Positions 23,701 through 32,325 of a stretch of 33,743 nt of DNA are shown in pieces. The stretch spans positions 1 to 33,743 of the forward strand of contig JAQXZD010000002.1 of the NCBI GenBank assembly GCA_029227035.1, given 5' to 3'. The position numbers and the translations under genes are program-made. The notes under the pieces are model-generated. The model did no database searches, was not told where the DNA came from, and was given only the letters and a program-made list of their open reading frames with translations. This stretch comes from Lachnospiraceae bacterium. GTDB lineage: Bacteria > Bacillota > Clostridia > Lachnospirales > Lachnospiraceae. Positions within the stretch are counted from its first letter, which is position 1, and each line of letters begins with the position of its first letter.

Positions 23701-25056
23701 CTATTTTCTAAATTTATTATAAACCTTGCCATCTTTCATTCCGCCACGATACGCTGCCATCTCGCTGACCGTCACAAGCTGATATCCATCTTTTTTCAAC
23801 TGCTTAATCACGGTATCTGCCGCCTGCACCGTAGGCTTGTGTATATCATGCATCAAAACTATGGCTCCGTCAAACGCCTGCTGCTTTACGCACCGAATGG
23901 TTGCGGATGTGCTTCTGGTCTTCCAGTCCATGGTATCCACTGACCACAGAATAACCGGCATATCCGCTGCTTTGCATACACTCGAATTATAGCCTCCTCC
24001 CGGCGGACGCATCACCTGAATGTCCACTCCCGTCTGCTTTTTTACCGCCCGGGTGGTTTTGCCCAAAACATCCTGAATCTGTGCGGAGGACAATCTCTGC
24101 AGACTGTTATGCCCGTATGTATGATTTCCTATTTCACATCCCAATGCCACTTCTCTTTTGATATAAGTCTGATACTGATTCACACGGTTTCCAACCACAA
24201 AAAAGGTTGCATGTGCTTCGTTTTGTTCCAAGGCATCCAGAACCGTCGGTGTATAAATGGACGGGCCGTCATCATACGTCAATGCAATCATCTTCTTATT
24301 CTTGTCAATGGCCATCTGGCTCATTTTCGCACTCTGTTTTCCTTTTCCTCCGTTTGCATCCACGGCACATACTTTATAGGTATAGACCTTGCCTCCGGTT
24401 CTTTTGCTGTCGGTATAAGAAGTTTTTGCGCCGTCTACTGTGGCAATCTTTTTATACTCCCCGGTGCTTTTATTCTGCCGGAAAACCTGATATTTTTCTG
24501 CACCCTTAACCGGTTTCCAGGATAAAACTAACTTTCTGGAACCGGACACATTCGATATATTGGTCAATTCTGCCTGCTTTAAAAAGCGTCCGGCAATTAC
24601 TTTTCCGTCCGCGGTCTGTTCCTTCTCCTCAGACCGTACTGTCAATCTGTAATAATACTTTTTTCCCGGAGTACACTTGGTATCCAGATAAGAAGTCTTT
24701 GTTTTCGTCCTGTATATGCTTTTAAAACCGTCTGTTTTTTCAGTACTTCTATAAAGAATGTATTCCCTGACATTCTCTGCGGTCTTCCAGCTCAGCTTAA
24801 TCCCGCCCCTGGTACTTGATTCCGCCTTAAGCTGCGGAGCTTCCAGCGCCGGCTCCTCCGGCAGCTCCGTTTCCTCTCCGGCCTCCGTATCATTTTCATC
24901 TTCCGTCTGGCTCTCGTCCTCCAACCGGTTATCGTCCTCCGTCCGGCTTTCCGTCTCTGCCACGTCAGACTCTATCGCCGCCGTTGGAATCACCGCCTCC
25001 GCCAGAAGACTGCCCGCAATTGCGAGAACAATCCCGATTTTTCTTATTCTCTTCAT
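23701..25056 (-). CDS. Secreted polysaccharide deacetylase with two Fn3 domains
   Basis: Extracellular carbohydrate esterase of the NodB/CE4 type, expected to remove N-acetyl groups from peptidoglycan or another glycan. The 451 residues contain a signal peptide (ending near PTAA), an acidic Glu/Asp/Thr-rich linker with repeats of the TEDDN/TEDEN kind, two fibronectin type III domains (ISWK-like cores LSWKTAENVREYILYR and LSWKPVKGAEKYQVFR), and the NodB domain from about residue 255. All CE4 motifs are visible: ALTYDDGPS (catalytic and metal Asp), HTYGHNSL (metal His pair), RPPGGGYN, DTMDWK and IVLMHDIH. No wall-anchor motif is seen. The ATG follows agaggaaaa and has its own promoter. Confidence 0.92.
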   Translation of the reverse strand: MKRIRKIGIVLAIAGSLLAEAVIPTAAIESDVAETESRTEDDNRLEDESQTEDENDTEAGEETELPEEPALEAPQLKAESSTRGGIKLSWKTAENVREYILYRSTEKTDGFKSIYRTKTKTSYLDTKCTPGKKYYYRLTVRSEEKEQTADGKVIAGRFLKQAELTNISNVSGSRKLVLSWKPVKGAEKYQVFRQNKSTGEYKKIATVDGAKTSYTDSKRTGGKVYTYKVCAVDANGGKGKQSAKMSQMAIDKNKKMIALTYDDGPSIYTPTVLDALEQNEAHATFFVVGNRVNQYQTYIKREVALGCEIGNHTYGHNSLQRLSSAQIQDVLGKTTRAVKKQTGVDIQVMRPPGGGYNSSVCKAADMPVILWSVDTMDWKTRSTSATIRCVKQQAFDGAIVLMHDIHKPTVQAADTVIKQLKKDGYQLVTVSEMAAYRGGMKDGKVYNKFRK

Positions 25057-25098
25057 AACTTTTCCTCTTTTGTATCGTATGCCTATTCAGTCTTTTTT

Positions 25099-25127
25099 AT
25101 TATAACATCCCTTTCCTGTTCTCACAA
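25099..25127 (-). promoter_or_regulatory. Promoter of the deacetylase gene
   Basis: On the minus strand: TTGTGA (25122-25127), a 17-base spacer, then TGTTATAAT with a perfect extended -10 (TATAAT 25099-25104). Confidence 0.7.
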
Positions 25128-25139
25128 TCAAAACCTCTT

Positions 25140-26006
25140 TTACCGCCTCCTGCTCTCCCGATACTGCCGCGGTGTCATGCCATGCTTCTGCTTAAATGCC
25201 TTGATAAAATGGCTGCAGTCCGCAAAACCGGTCTCCTGGCTGATATAGTTCAAATCTTTGCCGGTAGAGACTAGAAGTTCCTCTGCTTTGCACATCCGAA
25301 TAAAGGCAATGTATTTCTTGCAGGACTGGCCATACAGTTCATGAAAACATTTAGCAAAGTAGGAGTAGCTCATATGGCAACGCTCTGCCAGCTCCTCCAC
25401 CTTCAGGTTGTCCTGAATATGGCTGTCAATATACTCGGTAATGTAATAGATACTCTCCTCCCCCGAGGCTGCTGAATAGAACTGATCGGTATCAAAACCT
25501 TCCTCCCGCCAGCTCCGCAGCACCATGGTCAGAAGACTGCTGACATAAAACTGCATCATGCTCTGATATCCATATTCCTGCCGCTGCATTTCCTTGCAGC
25601 CCTTCTCAAAAATCCATTGTAACTGTTTTTCCTCCAGCTCTCCCGCGCGAAAGCATAAGGATGCATGCTCATTTCCTTTTGCGAGGCGAAACAATGGTTG
25701 AAAAGGAATATCGGATGCCGAGCCCAATTTTCCCATATCAAATTTCAACACATAATATTTCACCGTCTGACAGGATACCCCGTAAATGGAATGTACCTGA
25801 TATGGCAGAAAAATCACCATGTCTCCCGGCTCCGTCACAAAGCTTTCCTCGTCGCAATTCATGATTGCCGTGCCTTCTATCATATAGACAATCTCCATAA
25901 AAAAATGCCAGTGCGGATGAATCGGGAAAGTCTCTACCGCCGTGTCAAAAACAAAGCACTCATACGGTGCATTCAAGCTGTCCGCGTACTCAAATAACGA
26001 ATTCAT
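25140..26006 (-). CDS. AraC family transcriptional regulator
   Basis: A 288-residue regulator with an N-terminal cupin-type sensor (HPHWHFFMEIVYMIEGTA...EPGDMVIFLPYQVHSIYG), typical of AraC proteins sensing sugars, and a C-terminal double helix-turn-helix domain (LKVEELAERCHMSYSYFAKCFHELYG and LNYISQETGFADCSHFIKAFKQKHGMTPRQYR). It is transcribed divergently from the GH113-like hydrolase and ABC transporter genes, with a 113-base gap, and is probably their activator in response to a mannose-containing glycan; that is inference from position. The ATG follows agagga. Confidence 0.92.
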   Translation of the reverse strand: MNSLFEYADSLNAPYECFVFDTAVETFPIHPHWHFFMEIVYMIEGTAIMNCDEESFVTEPGDMVIFLPYQVHSIYGVSCQTVKYYVLKFDMGKLGSASDIPFQPLFRLAKGNEHASLCFRAGELEEKQLQWIFEKGCKEMQRQEYGYQSMMQFYVSSLLTMVLRSWREEGFDTDQFYSAASGEESIYYITEYIDSHIQDNLKVEELAERCHMSYSYFAKCFHELYGQSCKKYIAFIRMCKAEELLVSTGKDLNYISQETGFADCSHFIKAFKQKHGMTPRQYRESRRR

Positions 26007-26119
26007 ATACCATCCTCTAAAATAGGTTTTTACAATTTCTGTACCGTTTTATTATATCTGTTTCCAATCAAAAATGCTATCCTTACCTAAAAATATATGA
26101 ACGAAAAGGAGGAATCTCC

Positions 26120-27061
26120 ATGAATACAATCCCATATATCTGTGGCATAAATTTTGCCCCATTTGTACCTGCAGGCAGCTTTTCCCAGGAACGTACCAAG
26201 CGCAGCCTGCTGACAATGAAAGAAAACACCAACGCCAACTTTGTCATTTTGACTCCGAACGGACTTCAGGATACACCTCAGTCAGAAGAGATTTGTTATA
26301 CTTCCGAAGCCACCATGACCGATGACGAATTAAAGCGAATGATTGACTATGCACAGTCCATCGGTCTGCGGGTTGCGCTAAAACCGACGGCAAACTGCAA
26401 GAATGGTACCTGGCGGGCACATATCAATTTTTTTGATGAAGATGTCCCGTGTGAACCAAAGTGGCGGAACTGGTTTGCTTCCTATATGGCATTTCAGAAC
26501 CACTATGCGAAAATCGCACAGGAAACCGGCTGCGAGATGCATATTGCCGGCTGCGAGATGGTAATGTCCGAACGCCGGGATGCAGAGTGGAGACAGACGA
26601 TTGCGGAAATCCGCCGGGACTTCAAGGGACTCGTATCCTATAACACCGATAAATATCGGGAACACAATGTAAAATGGTGGGACTGCGTGGACGTCATCTC
26701 CTCCAGCGGATATTATCCGGTTGATAACTGGGAGGAACAATTGGACCGCATCGAGGCGGTGGTCAGCCATTTTCAGAAACCATTTTTCTTTGCGGAAGCC
26801 GGCTGCATGTCCGTCTTTGGCTCCAAACATGTGCCAAATGACTGGACCGTCCGCGGCAATATTGATATGGAAGGGCAGGCAGAATGGTATCAGGCCATGT
26901 TTGACTCCTGTGAAAAGCGTGACTGGGTAAGCGGTTACGCACTCTGGTCCTGGACGGACCGCCTGTATTCCTCCAATCAGGCAGCTCAGCATGGCGATTA
27001 CGAGATTTTTGCCAAACCTGCCGAGCAGGTAATCCGAAATTACTACACAAAGTTTCAATAA
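26120..27061 (+). CDS. Glycoside hydrolase family 113-like protein (beta-mannanase type)
   Basis: A 313-residue TIM-barrel glycosidase. GH113 enzymes split beta-1,4-mannans or manno-oligosaccharides. Visible marks: an N-terminal GINFAPF strand, RVALKPTANCKNGTWRAHI, the likely acid/base glutamate in HIAGCEMVMSE (about residue 145), a YNTDKYREHNVKWWDCVDVISSSGYYP stretch given here as two family-typical strands, the likely nucleophile in FFFAEAGC (about residue 225), and ALWSWTDRLY near the end. There is no signal peptide, so it acts in the cytosol on imported oligosaccharides. The ATG follows aaaggagg. The ABC transporter gene follows after 21 bases. Confidence 0.82.
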   Translation: MNTIPYICGINFAPFVPAGSFSQERTKRSLLTMKENTNANFVILTPNGLQDTPQSEEICYTSEATMTDDELKRMIDYAQSIGLRVALKPTANCKNGTWRAHINFFDEDVPCEPKWRNWFASYMAFQNHYAKIAQETGCEMHIAGCEMVMSERRDAEWRQTIAEIRRDFKGLVSYNTDKYREHNVKWWDCVDVISSSGYYPVDNWEEQLDRIEAVVSHFQKPFFFAEAGCMSVFGSKHVPNDWTVRGNIDMEGQAEWYQAMFDSCEKRDWVSGYALWSWTDRLYSSNQAAQHGDYEIFAKPAEQVIRNYYTKFQ

Positions 27062-27082
27062 TACATTTGCGAGGTTATAACA

Positions 27083-28882
27083 ATGAGAGACCGCTATGAA
27101 CAGGCGATTGTACAGGACCGTAGCTCCAATGATTACACGGAACTGTTTCGCCAAAACAAAAATCACAGCTTAAAAACGTTAATTTTACTATACAAAGGAC
27201 ATTACATGGAACTTTTCTGGTCCATTGTGTTCTTTATCTGCAAACATTCCCCGGTATGGATTCTGCCGATTGCAACCGCCAATATTATTGATGCGGCAAC
27301 CACTCCGACAGACAAATCCACCAGCCGGATTTTGTGGAATATGCTACTTATGATTGTCATGGTTCTTCAGAATATTCTGACCAACTATATCCACACCTGG
27401 CTCTATGCCAAAACTATCCGAAACGTGGAAAAGGATCTGCGGAGCGCACTTGTACGCAAGCTCCAGCAGCTCTCTATCGCCTACCACAAAGAAATGGAGT
27501 CCGGAAGACTTCAATCCAAGATTATGCGTGATGTGGAACAGGTTGAGACTCTTTCTTCACAGATTTTTATCTCCATGCTTTCCATCGTCTTAAATGTGGT
27601 GGTAGCACTGGGGGTTGTAATTACCAAGGATCTGGTTGTCTTCCTGTTTTTCGGTGCAACCATCCCTTTGGCAGTCCTGATTATGGTATTTTTCAAAGGA
27701 AAAATCAAACGCTATAATTCCGATTTCCGACATGAGATGGAAGAGACCTCCGTGCAGGTCATGGAGATGGTGGAGATGATTCCCGTCACCCGGGCACATG
27801 CCCTGGAAAAAAAGGAAACCTCCCGCATGCAGACACAGTTGAACCAGGTTGCCCGCAAAGGTTTACAACTTGATATGGTGCAGACCTATTTTTCCTCCAT
27901 TAGCTGGGTAACTTTCCAAATATTTCAGGTAATCTGCCTTGGTTTTACCGGCTATCTTGCCTCCAAGGGCAGAATTTCAGTAGGAGACGTTGTTTTGTAT
28001 CAGACTTATTTTTCCTCCATTGTAAACAACGTCTCCAGTGTAATCACACTGATTCCGATTGTCGCAAAAGGACTGGAATCCGTAAATTCAATCGGAGATG
28101 TCCTGACGGCTGAAGATATCGAGGATAACCGCAAAAAGAAAAAAATCAAGGATGTGCGGGGAGAAATCACTTTTTCCGATGTGTCCTTCTGTTATCCTGA
28201 CAGCGATGTGCCGGTTCTGCAGCACTTGAATTTCTGCATCCATCCGGGAGAAACCATCGCTTTTGTCGGACCTTCCGGTGCCGGTAAATCCACCATCTTA
28301 AATATGGTGATCGGTTTTTCCAAGTCCACCGGCGGACAGATTATGATTGACGGCAACAACATTGACACACTGAACTTAAACAGCTACCGCCAGCACATTG
28401 CCGTGGTACCGCAGACCTCCATCCTGTTCTCGGGCACAATCCGGGACAATATCACCTACGGACTGGATAACATTTCCGAAGAGGAACTGGAGCAGGTTTT
28501 GATTGCTTCCAATCTAAAAGAAATGGTAGACCAGCTCCCTGACGGTCTGGATACCAGAATTCAGGAGCACGGGGGCAACCTGTCCGGCGGTCAGCGTCAG
28601 CGTATCTCCATTGCCCGTGCCTTTGTCCGCAATCCAAAGATTCTGATTCTCGACGAGGCAACCTCTGCATTGGATACCATATCTGAAAAGCAGATACAGG
28701 AAGCAACTCATAATCTCGCCAAGGACCGTACTACTCTGATTGTTGCCCACAGACTCTCCACCATTCGGGATGCCGACCGAATCGCAGTTGTGGAAAACGG
28801 TGGCATCGCAGAATTTGGCACCTATGAGGAGCTGATGGCAAAGCAGGGCATCTTCTATCAGATGCGCAACATGCAGTTGTAG
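27083..28882 (+). CDS. ABC transporter, fused permease and ATPase (type IV exporter fold)
   Basis: A 599-residue half-transporter. An N-terminal membrane domain of about 330 residues with six helices is followed by an ATPase domain with Walker A FVGPSGAGKSTI (about 395), Q-loop VVPQTSILFSGTIRDNI, signature NLSGGQRQRISIARA (about 498), Walker B ILILDEATSALD and the H-loop IVAHRLST. It would work as a dimer. Fused permease-ATPases of this type are normally exporters, yet the gene is co-transcribed with a cytosolic glycoside hydrolase and next to an AraC regulator; GH-linked fused transporters occur in Firmicutes glycan loci, so uptake or export of a glycan product are both possible. The start has gagg upstream. 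Confidence 0.92.
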   Translation: MRDRYEQAIVQDRSSNDYTELFRQNKNHSLKTLILLYKGHYMELFWSIVFFICKHSPVWILPIATANIIDAATTPTDKSTSRILWNMLLMIVMVLQNILTNYIHTWLYAKTIRNVEKDLRSALVRKLQQLSIAYHKEMESGRLQSKIMRDVEQVETLSSQIFISMLSIVLNVVVALGVVITKDLVVFLFFGATIPLAVLIMVFFKGKIKRYNSDFRHEMEETSVQVMEMVEMIPVTRAHALEKKETSRMQTQLNQVARKGLQLDMVQTYFSSISWVTFQIFQVICLGFTGYLASKGRISVGDVVLYQTYFSSIVNNVSSVITLIPIVAKGLESVNSIGDVLTAEDIEDNRKKKKIKDVRGEITFSDVSFCYPDSDVPVLQHLNFCIHPGETIAFVGPSGAGKSTILNMVIGFSKSTGGQIMIDGNNIDTLNLNSYRQHIAVVPQTSILFSGTIRDNITYGLDNISEEELEQVLIASNLKEMVDQLPDGLDTRIQEHGGNLSGGQRQRISIARAFVRNPKILILDEATSALDTISEKQIQEATHNLAKDRTTLIVAHRLSTIRDADRIAVVENGGIAEFGTYEELMAKQGIFYQMRNMQL

Positions 28883-28883
28883 A

Positions 28884-29720
28884 CTAGAAATCAACCTTGT
28901 CCGGATGGGAACCGGAATATGCCACATTGTCCATGTCGGTCAATGTCTTCATGTCTTCCTCATCAATTCTGAAATCGTACAAATTGAGATTCTCCCGGAT
29001 ACGGGATGCCTGCACCGATTTGGCAAGAGGCAATACGCCCTGCTGCAATACAAATCGCAGACAAATCTGTGCAGGACTCTTTTTGTATTTTTCCGCCATG
29101 CTTTTTATCTGCTCACTCTGCAGAAGCTGCCCGTTTCCAAGCGGACTCCATGCCTCCACCAGAATCCTGTTTTCCCTGCAATACTTCACCGTCTCCGGCT
29201 GTGTCATTCCCGGATGGAATTCAATCTGGTTAACCATTGGTGCCACTTCCATTTCCATCAAAGCGCTTAGATGATGCGGCAGGAAATTGCTTACCCCGAT
29301 TGCCCGAATCCTTCCCTCCCTGTAAAGTTTTATCATGGCACGCCAGGTCTCCACATTGATGGTCTCCCAGTTTTCAAACTGATGTACACTTGCCGGCCAA
29401 TGAATCAGATATAAATCGAGATAGTCCAGTCCCAACCGTTCCAGTGTCTTCTCAAATGCTTCCAGTGTACTCTCATAACCGCGTTCCGAATTCCAGAGTT
29501 TACTGGTGATAAACAAATCTTCTCTCTTTATCCCGGACTCCCTGATTGCCTGTCCGACTTCCGTTTCATTTTCATAGGCTGCTGCCGTATCAATGTGACG
29601 GTATCCCGCTGCCAACGCCTCTTTTACTGACTGCACCGCTGCTTCTTTGTCCGTAATCTTCCATGTCCCAAATCCAATCTCCGGAATGGTATATCCATTG
29701 TTTAATGTCAACTGATTCAT
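28884..29720 (-). CDS. Aldo/keto reductase
   Basis: A 278-residue NADPH-dependent carbonyl reductase of the AKR superfamily (TIM barrel), closest in pattern to the bacterial AKR5-type 2,5-diketo-D-gluconate/methylglyoxal reductases. The catalytic tetrad is visible: D and Y in RHIDTAAAYENE, K in FITSKLW and H in LYLIHWP; the cofactor-binding end LPLAKSVQASRIRENLNLYDF is also present. Family signatures IGFGTW and IGVSNF occur. The ATG at 29718-29720 follows caggagg; the upstream extension of 21 residues is rejected. It converges on the ABC gene, stop next to stop, with no terminator between. Confidence 0.93.
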   Translation of the reverse strand: MNQLTLNNGYTIPEIGFGTWKITDKEAAVQSVKEALAAGYRHIDTAAAYENETEVGQAIRESGIKREDLFITSKLWNSERGYESTLEAFEKTLERLGLDYLDLYLIHWPASVHQFENWETINVETWRAMIKLYREGRIRAIGVSNFLPHHLSALMEMEVAPMVNQIEFHPGMTQPETVKYCRENRILVEAWSPLGNGQLLQSEQIKSMAEKYKKSPAQICLRFVLQQGVLPLAKSVQASRIRENLNLYDFRIDEEDMKTLTDMDNVAYSGSHPDKVDF

Positions 29721-29795
29721 CTGTTCCTCCTGTTTATCCACTGTCTTATATGCTGTGCTTATCATAACACAGATTGATTTCAAAGTCTAAACCTG

Positions 29796-29822
29796 TTGAC
29801 TTTTCCGCTGCTTTGTTATAAT
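29796..29822 (+). promoter_or_regulatory. Promoter of sdaAB-sdaAA
   Basis: TGTTATAAT is a perfect extended -10 (TATAAT 29817-29822); TTGACT (29796-29801) lies upstream with a short 15-base spacer. The ATG is 48 bases downstream. Confidence 0.6.
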
Positions 29823-29869
29823 TTATAGCAAAACGGTGATACTTTAACGTAAGACAACGGAGGTGCGCG

Positions 29870-30529
29870 ATGGATTTGTTTGACATTATCGGTCCGATCA
29901 TGGTCGGTCCGTCCAGCTCACATACAGCAGGTGCTGTCCGGATCGGATATGTAGCCGGAAAACTTTTGGATGAACCGATCAAAAAAGCTGAAATCTTATT
30001 GTACGGTTCGTTTCTGGCAACCGGCGATGGACATGGAACCCGAAAGGCAATTGTTGCGGGACTTCTTGGAATGGCTCCAAACGATTACCGGATTGCAGAC
30101 AGTTTTTCCATTGCTAAGCAGCAGGGAATGGAAATCTCTTTCGGCTCTGCAAAACTTGAAAATGCCCATCCGAATACCGCTGTTATCCGCCTGCGTGGAG
30201 CTGATGACAAAACACTGGAAATTCAGGCTTCTTCCATCGGCGGTTCACGAATCAATATTGACAAGATTGACGGTATTGATACCAACTTTTCCGGCGACCA
30301 TCCCACTCTTATCGTACACAATCTGGACCAGCCCGGACATGTATCTGAAGTCACTTCCATGCTGGCCCACAAGGGCGTAAACATTGCCACCATGCAACTG
30401 TACCGTTCCGCCAAAGGGCAGAAGGCCGTCATGGTGATTGAATGCGACCAGCCGATTCCACAAGACGGTCTTTCCTGGCTGGAACATGTGGAAGGAGTTC
30501 TCAAAGTCACTTATTTTTCAGGAATTTAA
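29870..30529 (+). CDS. sdaAB: L-serine dehydratase, iron-sulfur-dependent, beta subunit
   Basis: Beta subunit of the oxygen-sensitive [4Fe-4S] L-serine deaminase, which turns L-serine into pyruvate and ammonia in many anaerobes. The 219-residue chain has the start FDIIGPIMVGPSSSHTAGAVRIGYVA, GDGHGTRKAIVAGLLGM, and a C-terminal ACT domain (LIVHNLDQPGHVSEVTSMLAHKGVNIATMQLYR) that may sense serine. The ATG follows ggagg. The alpha subunit starts 13 bases after the stop, so both come from one transcript. Confidence 0.96.
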   Translation: MDLFDIIGPIMVGPSSSHTAGAVRIGYVAGKLLDEPIKKAEILLYGSFLATGDGHGTRKAIVAGLLGMAPNDYRIADSFSIAKQQGMEISFGSAKLENAHPNTAVIRLRGADDKTLEIQASSIGGSRINIDKIDGIDTNFSGDHPTLIVHNLDQPGHVSEVTSMLAHKGVNIATMQLYRSAKGQKAVMVIECDQPIPQDGLSWLEHVEGVLKVTYFSGI

Positions 30530-30542
30530 GCGGAGGATTTTC

Positions 30543-31403
30543 ATGACAGAATATCATACCTTAAAAGAATTGCACGAATTATCACTTGAACAGAAAAAGG
30601 AAATGTGGGAAATCATTCAGCAGGCCGATATGGATGCCGGGGAGCGCACGGCAGAACAGTCCTATGCCAAGATGCTGGAGATGTATCGCGCCATGAAAGA
30701 CGCTGATGCGCGCTATGACGGAAATCTCCGCTCTGCCAGTAAACGCGCCGGCGGTGACGGTGAAAAACTTCACCAATACAACGAGGCTCAGAAAAATATC
30801 TGCGGTCCGTTTGTGGGAAAAGTCATGGAAAAAGCAATCAAAATGGGCGAGTCCAATGCGTGCATGCGAAGAATCGTTGCCGCTCCGACTGCTGGTTCCT
30901 GCGGAGTACTGCCTGCCATCCTATTAAGCTATGCGGAAGATTACCCTGCCACCGAAGAGCAGATGGTACATGCTCTGTATGTGGCAGCCGGTATTGGAAA
31001 AGTCATTGCTGAAAACGCGTTTATCGCCGGTGCTGCAGGCGGTTGTCAGGCCGAAATCGGTTCCGCCGGTGCTATGGCAGCGGGCGCCCTGGCATACCTT
31101 CAGGGCGGTGATGCCGAATGCATCATACATGCTGCTGCCCTCTCCCTGAAAAACATGCTTGGCCTTGCCTGCGATCCGGTGGCAGGACTCGTGGAAGTTC
31201 CCTGCATCAAGCGGAATTCCTACGGAGCCGTCAACGCGTTAACCTCTGCACAGATGGCTTTGGCCGGAATCCGCAGTGCCATTGCTCCCGATGATGTCAT
31301 TGACAGCATGCGGCGAATCGGCAACCAAATGCCTTCCTGCCTGAAAGAAACCGGAGAAGGCGGACTGGCCGTTTCCGAGTCTGGGGAAAAGTATATGAAT
31401 TAG
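30543..31403 (+). CDS. sdaAA: L-serine dehydratase, iron-sulfur-dependent, alpha subunit
   Basis: Catalytic alpha subunit, 286 residues, normal length. Conserved cysteines that ligate the [4Fe-4S] cluster are present in TAGSCGVLP, LACDPVAGLVEVPC and near the C-terminus (MPSCLKETGEGGLA); glycine-rich loops AAPTAGSCG and GAAGGCQAEIGSAGAMAAGAL belong to the active site. The ATG at 30543 follows gcggagg; the upstream extension of 35 residues overlaps sdaAB and is rejected. The gene ends facing the acetyltransferase gene, 5 bases apart, with no terminator seen. Confidence 0.96.
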   Translation: MTEYHTLKELHELSLEQKKEMWEIIQQADMDAGERTAEQSYAKMLEMYRAMKDADARYDGNLRSASKRAGGDGEKLHQYNEAQKNICGPFVGKVMEKAIKMGESNACMRRIVAAPTAGSCGVLPAILLSYAEDYPATEEQMVHALYVAAGIGKVIAENAFIAGAAGGCQAEIGSAGAMAAGALAYLQGGDAECIIHAAALSLKNMLGLACDPVAGLVEVPCIKRNSYGAVNALTSAQMALAGIRSAIAPDDVIDSMRRIGNQMPSCLKETGEGGLAVSESGEKYMN

Positions 31404-31408
31404 TGCAC

Positions 31409-31846
31409 TCATTTCAGCCATTGTATAAAGGCAGTCTTATCCGAACTGTTGTATCCTGCATTTGTATAGAAATTGAGTGTGCTTTCTTTTTTGGAACCGG
31501 TAAGTAACATCATTTTATAGCAGTTTTCTTTTTCTGCAATCTTTTTGGCAAAATCCAAACATTCCGTGGCATACCCTTTTCCCCTATAATCACCATGCGT
31601 TACCACATTTTCGATAAAGGCGTATGGTCGAATATTCCTTGTCAAATTCGGAATGATTACGCATACACAGGACGATACCATTCTGCCATCAATTATATTC
31701 ACAATAATATGATGATTTTTGTCTTTCATAATGGTATTCCAGGTGCTTTTCAGATGTTCCGTCAACTCCGGAACGGATTCTTCATGTAAATATAAGTATA
31801 GCTCCAATAATTCTGTTAATTCGTTTTCTGCGATTTCTCTAATCAT
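31409..31846 (-). CDS. GNAT family N-acetyltransferase
   Basis: A 145-residue acetyl-CoA-dependent acetyltransferase. GNAT motifs: the strand/linker FIENVVTHGDYRGKGYATECLDFA, where YRGKGYA is the Q/RxxGxG/A pyrophosphate-binding loop, and ending NFYTNAGYNSSDKTAFIQWLK. A single domain with unknown substrate (small molecule or peptide N-terminus). The ATG follows ttggagg. It is downstream of the XRE regulator pair in the same direction, with a 55-base gap. Confidence 0.88.
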   Translation of the reverse strand: MIREIAENELTELLELYLYLHEESVPELTEHLKSTWNTIMKDKNHHIIVNIIDGRMVSSCVCVIIPNLTRNIRPYAFIENVVTHGDYRGKGYATECLDFAKKIAEKENCYKMMLLTGSKKESTLNFYTNAGYNSSDKTAFIQWLK

Positions 31847-31901
31847 TTGGTACCTCCAATCCGGTCTTCTTTTTCTTTATCTCCGTGGCGTATTAAATAG
31901 A

Positions 31902-32309
31902 TTAACATTTCATCTCCGGCAAAAAGTCACACTGATTATCCGGTACTCCTAAAGATTTCGCATATCGTATTACCTCTTCCCATTTTTCTCTATCTTCTGC
32001 CTCTGATACATCCAATACTTTTTGGTACACCGGTTCAATTCCTTTTATGGAAAGTTGAAATATCCGTTTACGAAAAACAATAATTGCTTTCTCCTCAGTA
32101 TGAAAAGTAATGTACCATTCCTTTCTCAATTTTGTACTCATATTCTTTTGAAAAAACCTTATCGTTTCATCAATGTTTTTCTCGTCTACCTCTATTGTAT
32201 AGATTTTCAACAATCCCAGAAATCGTTTCCGTATTCTGAGTATTGGGAACCCCTCCAGTATCTTATCATTTTTCAAACTCAAATTTATTACTTCTGCATA
32301 ATAACTCAT
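31902..32309 (-). CDS. Hypothetical protein resembling the C-terminal domain of the adjacent regulator
   Basis: A 135-residue soluble protein of unknown family. It looks like the C-terminal part of the XRE regulator encoded just upstream: WYITFHTEEKAIIVFRKRIF lines up with [20 protein letters not shown], and YAKSLGVPDNQCDF with [13 protein letters not shown], with a comparable strand-rich region before. It starts 16 bases after the regulator gene and is surely in its operon. The start has aggag but 13 bases away, so the ATG at 32307-32309 is likely rather than certain. It could bind the same ligand or partner as the regulator and so compete with or complement it; that is inference. Confidence 0.72.
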   Translation of the reverse strand: MSYYAEVINLSLKNDKILEGFPILRIRKRFLGLLKIYTIEVDEKNIDETIRFFQKNMSTKLRKEWYITFHTEEKAIIVFRKRIFQLSIKGIEPVYQKVLDVSEAEDREKWEEVIRYAKSLGVPDNQCDFLPEMKC

Positions 32310-32325
32310 ATCGCTTACTTCACTC

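Noticed and set aside
26378..27166. Minus-strand open frame of 262 codons opposite the GH113-like gene
   Set aside because: Antisense to a well-supported gene that has start signal and family motifs; no binding site of its own.
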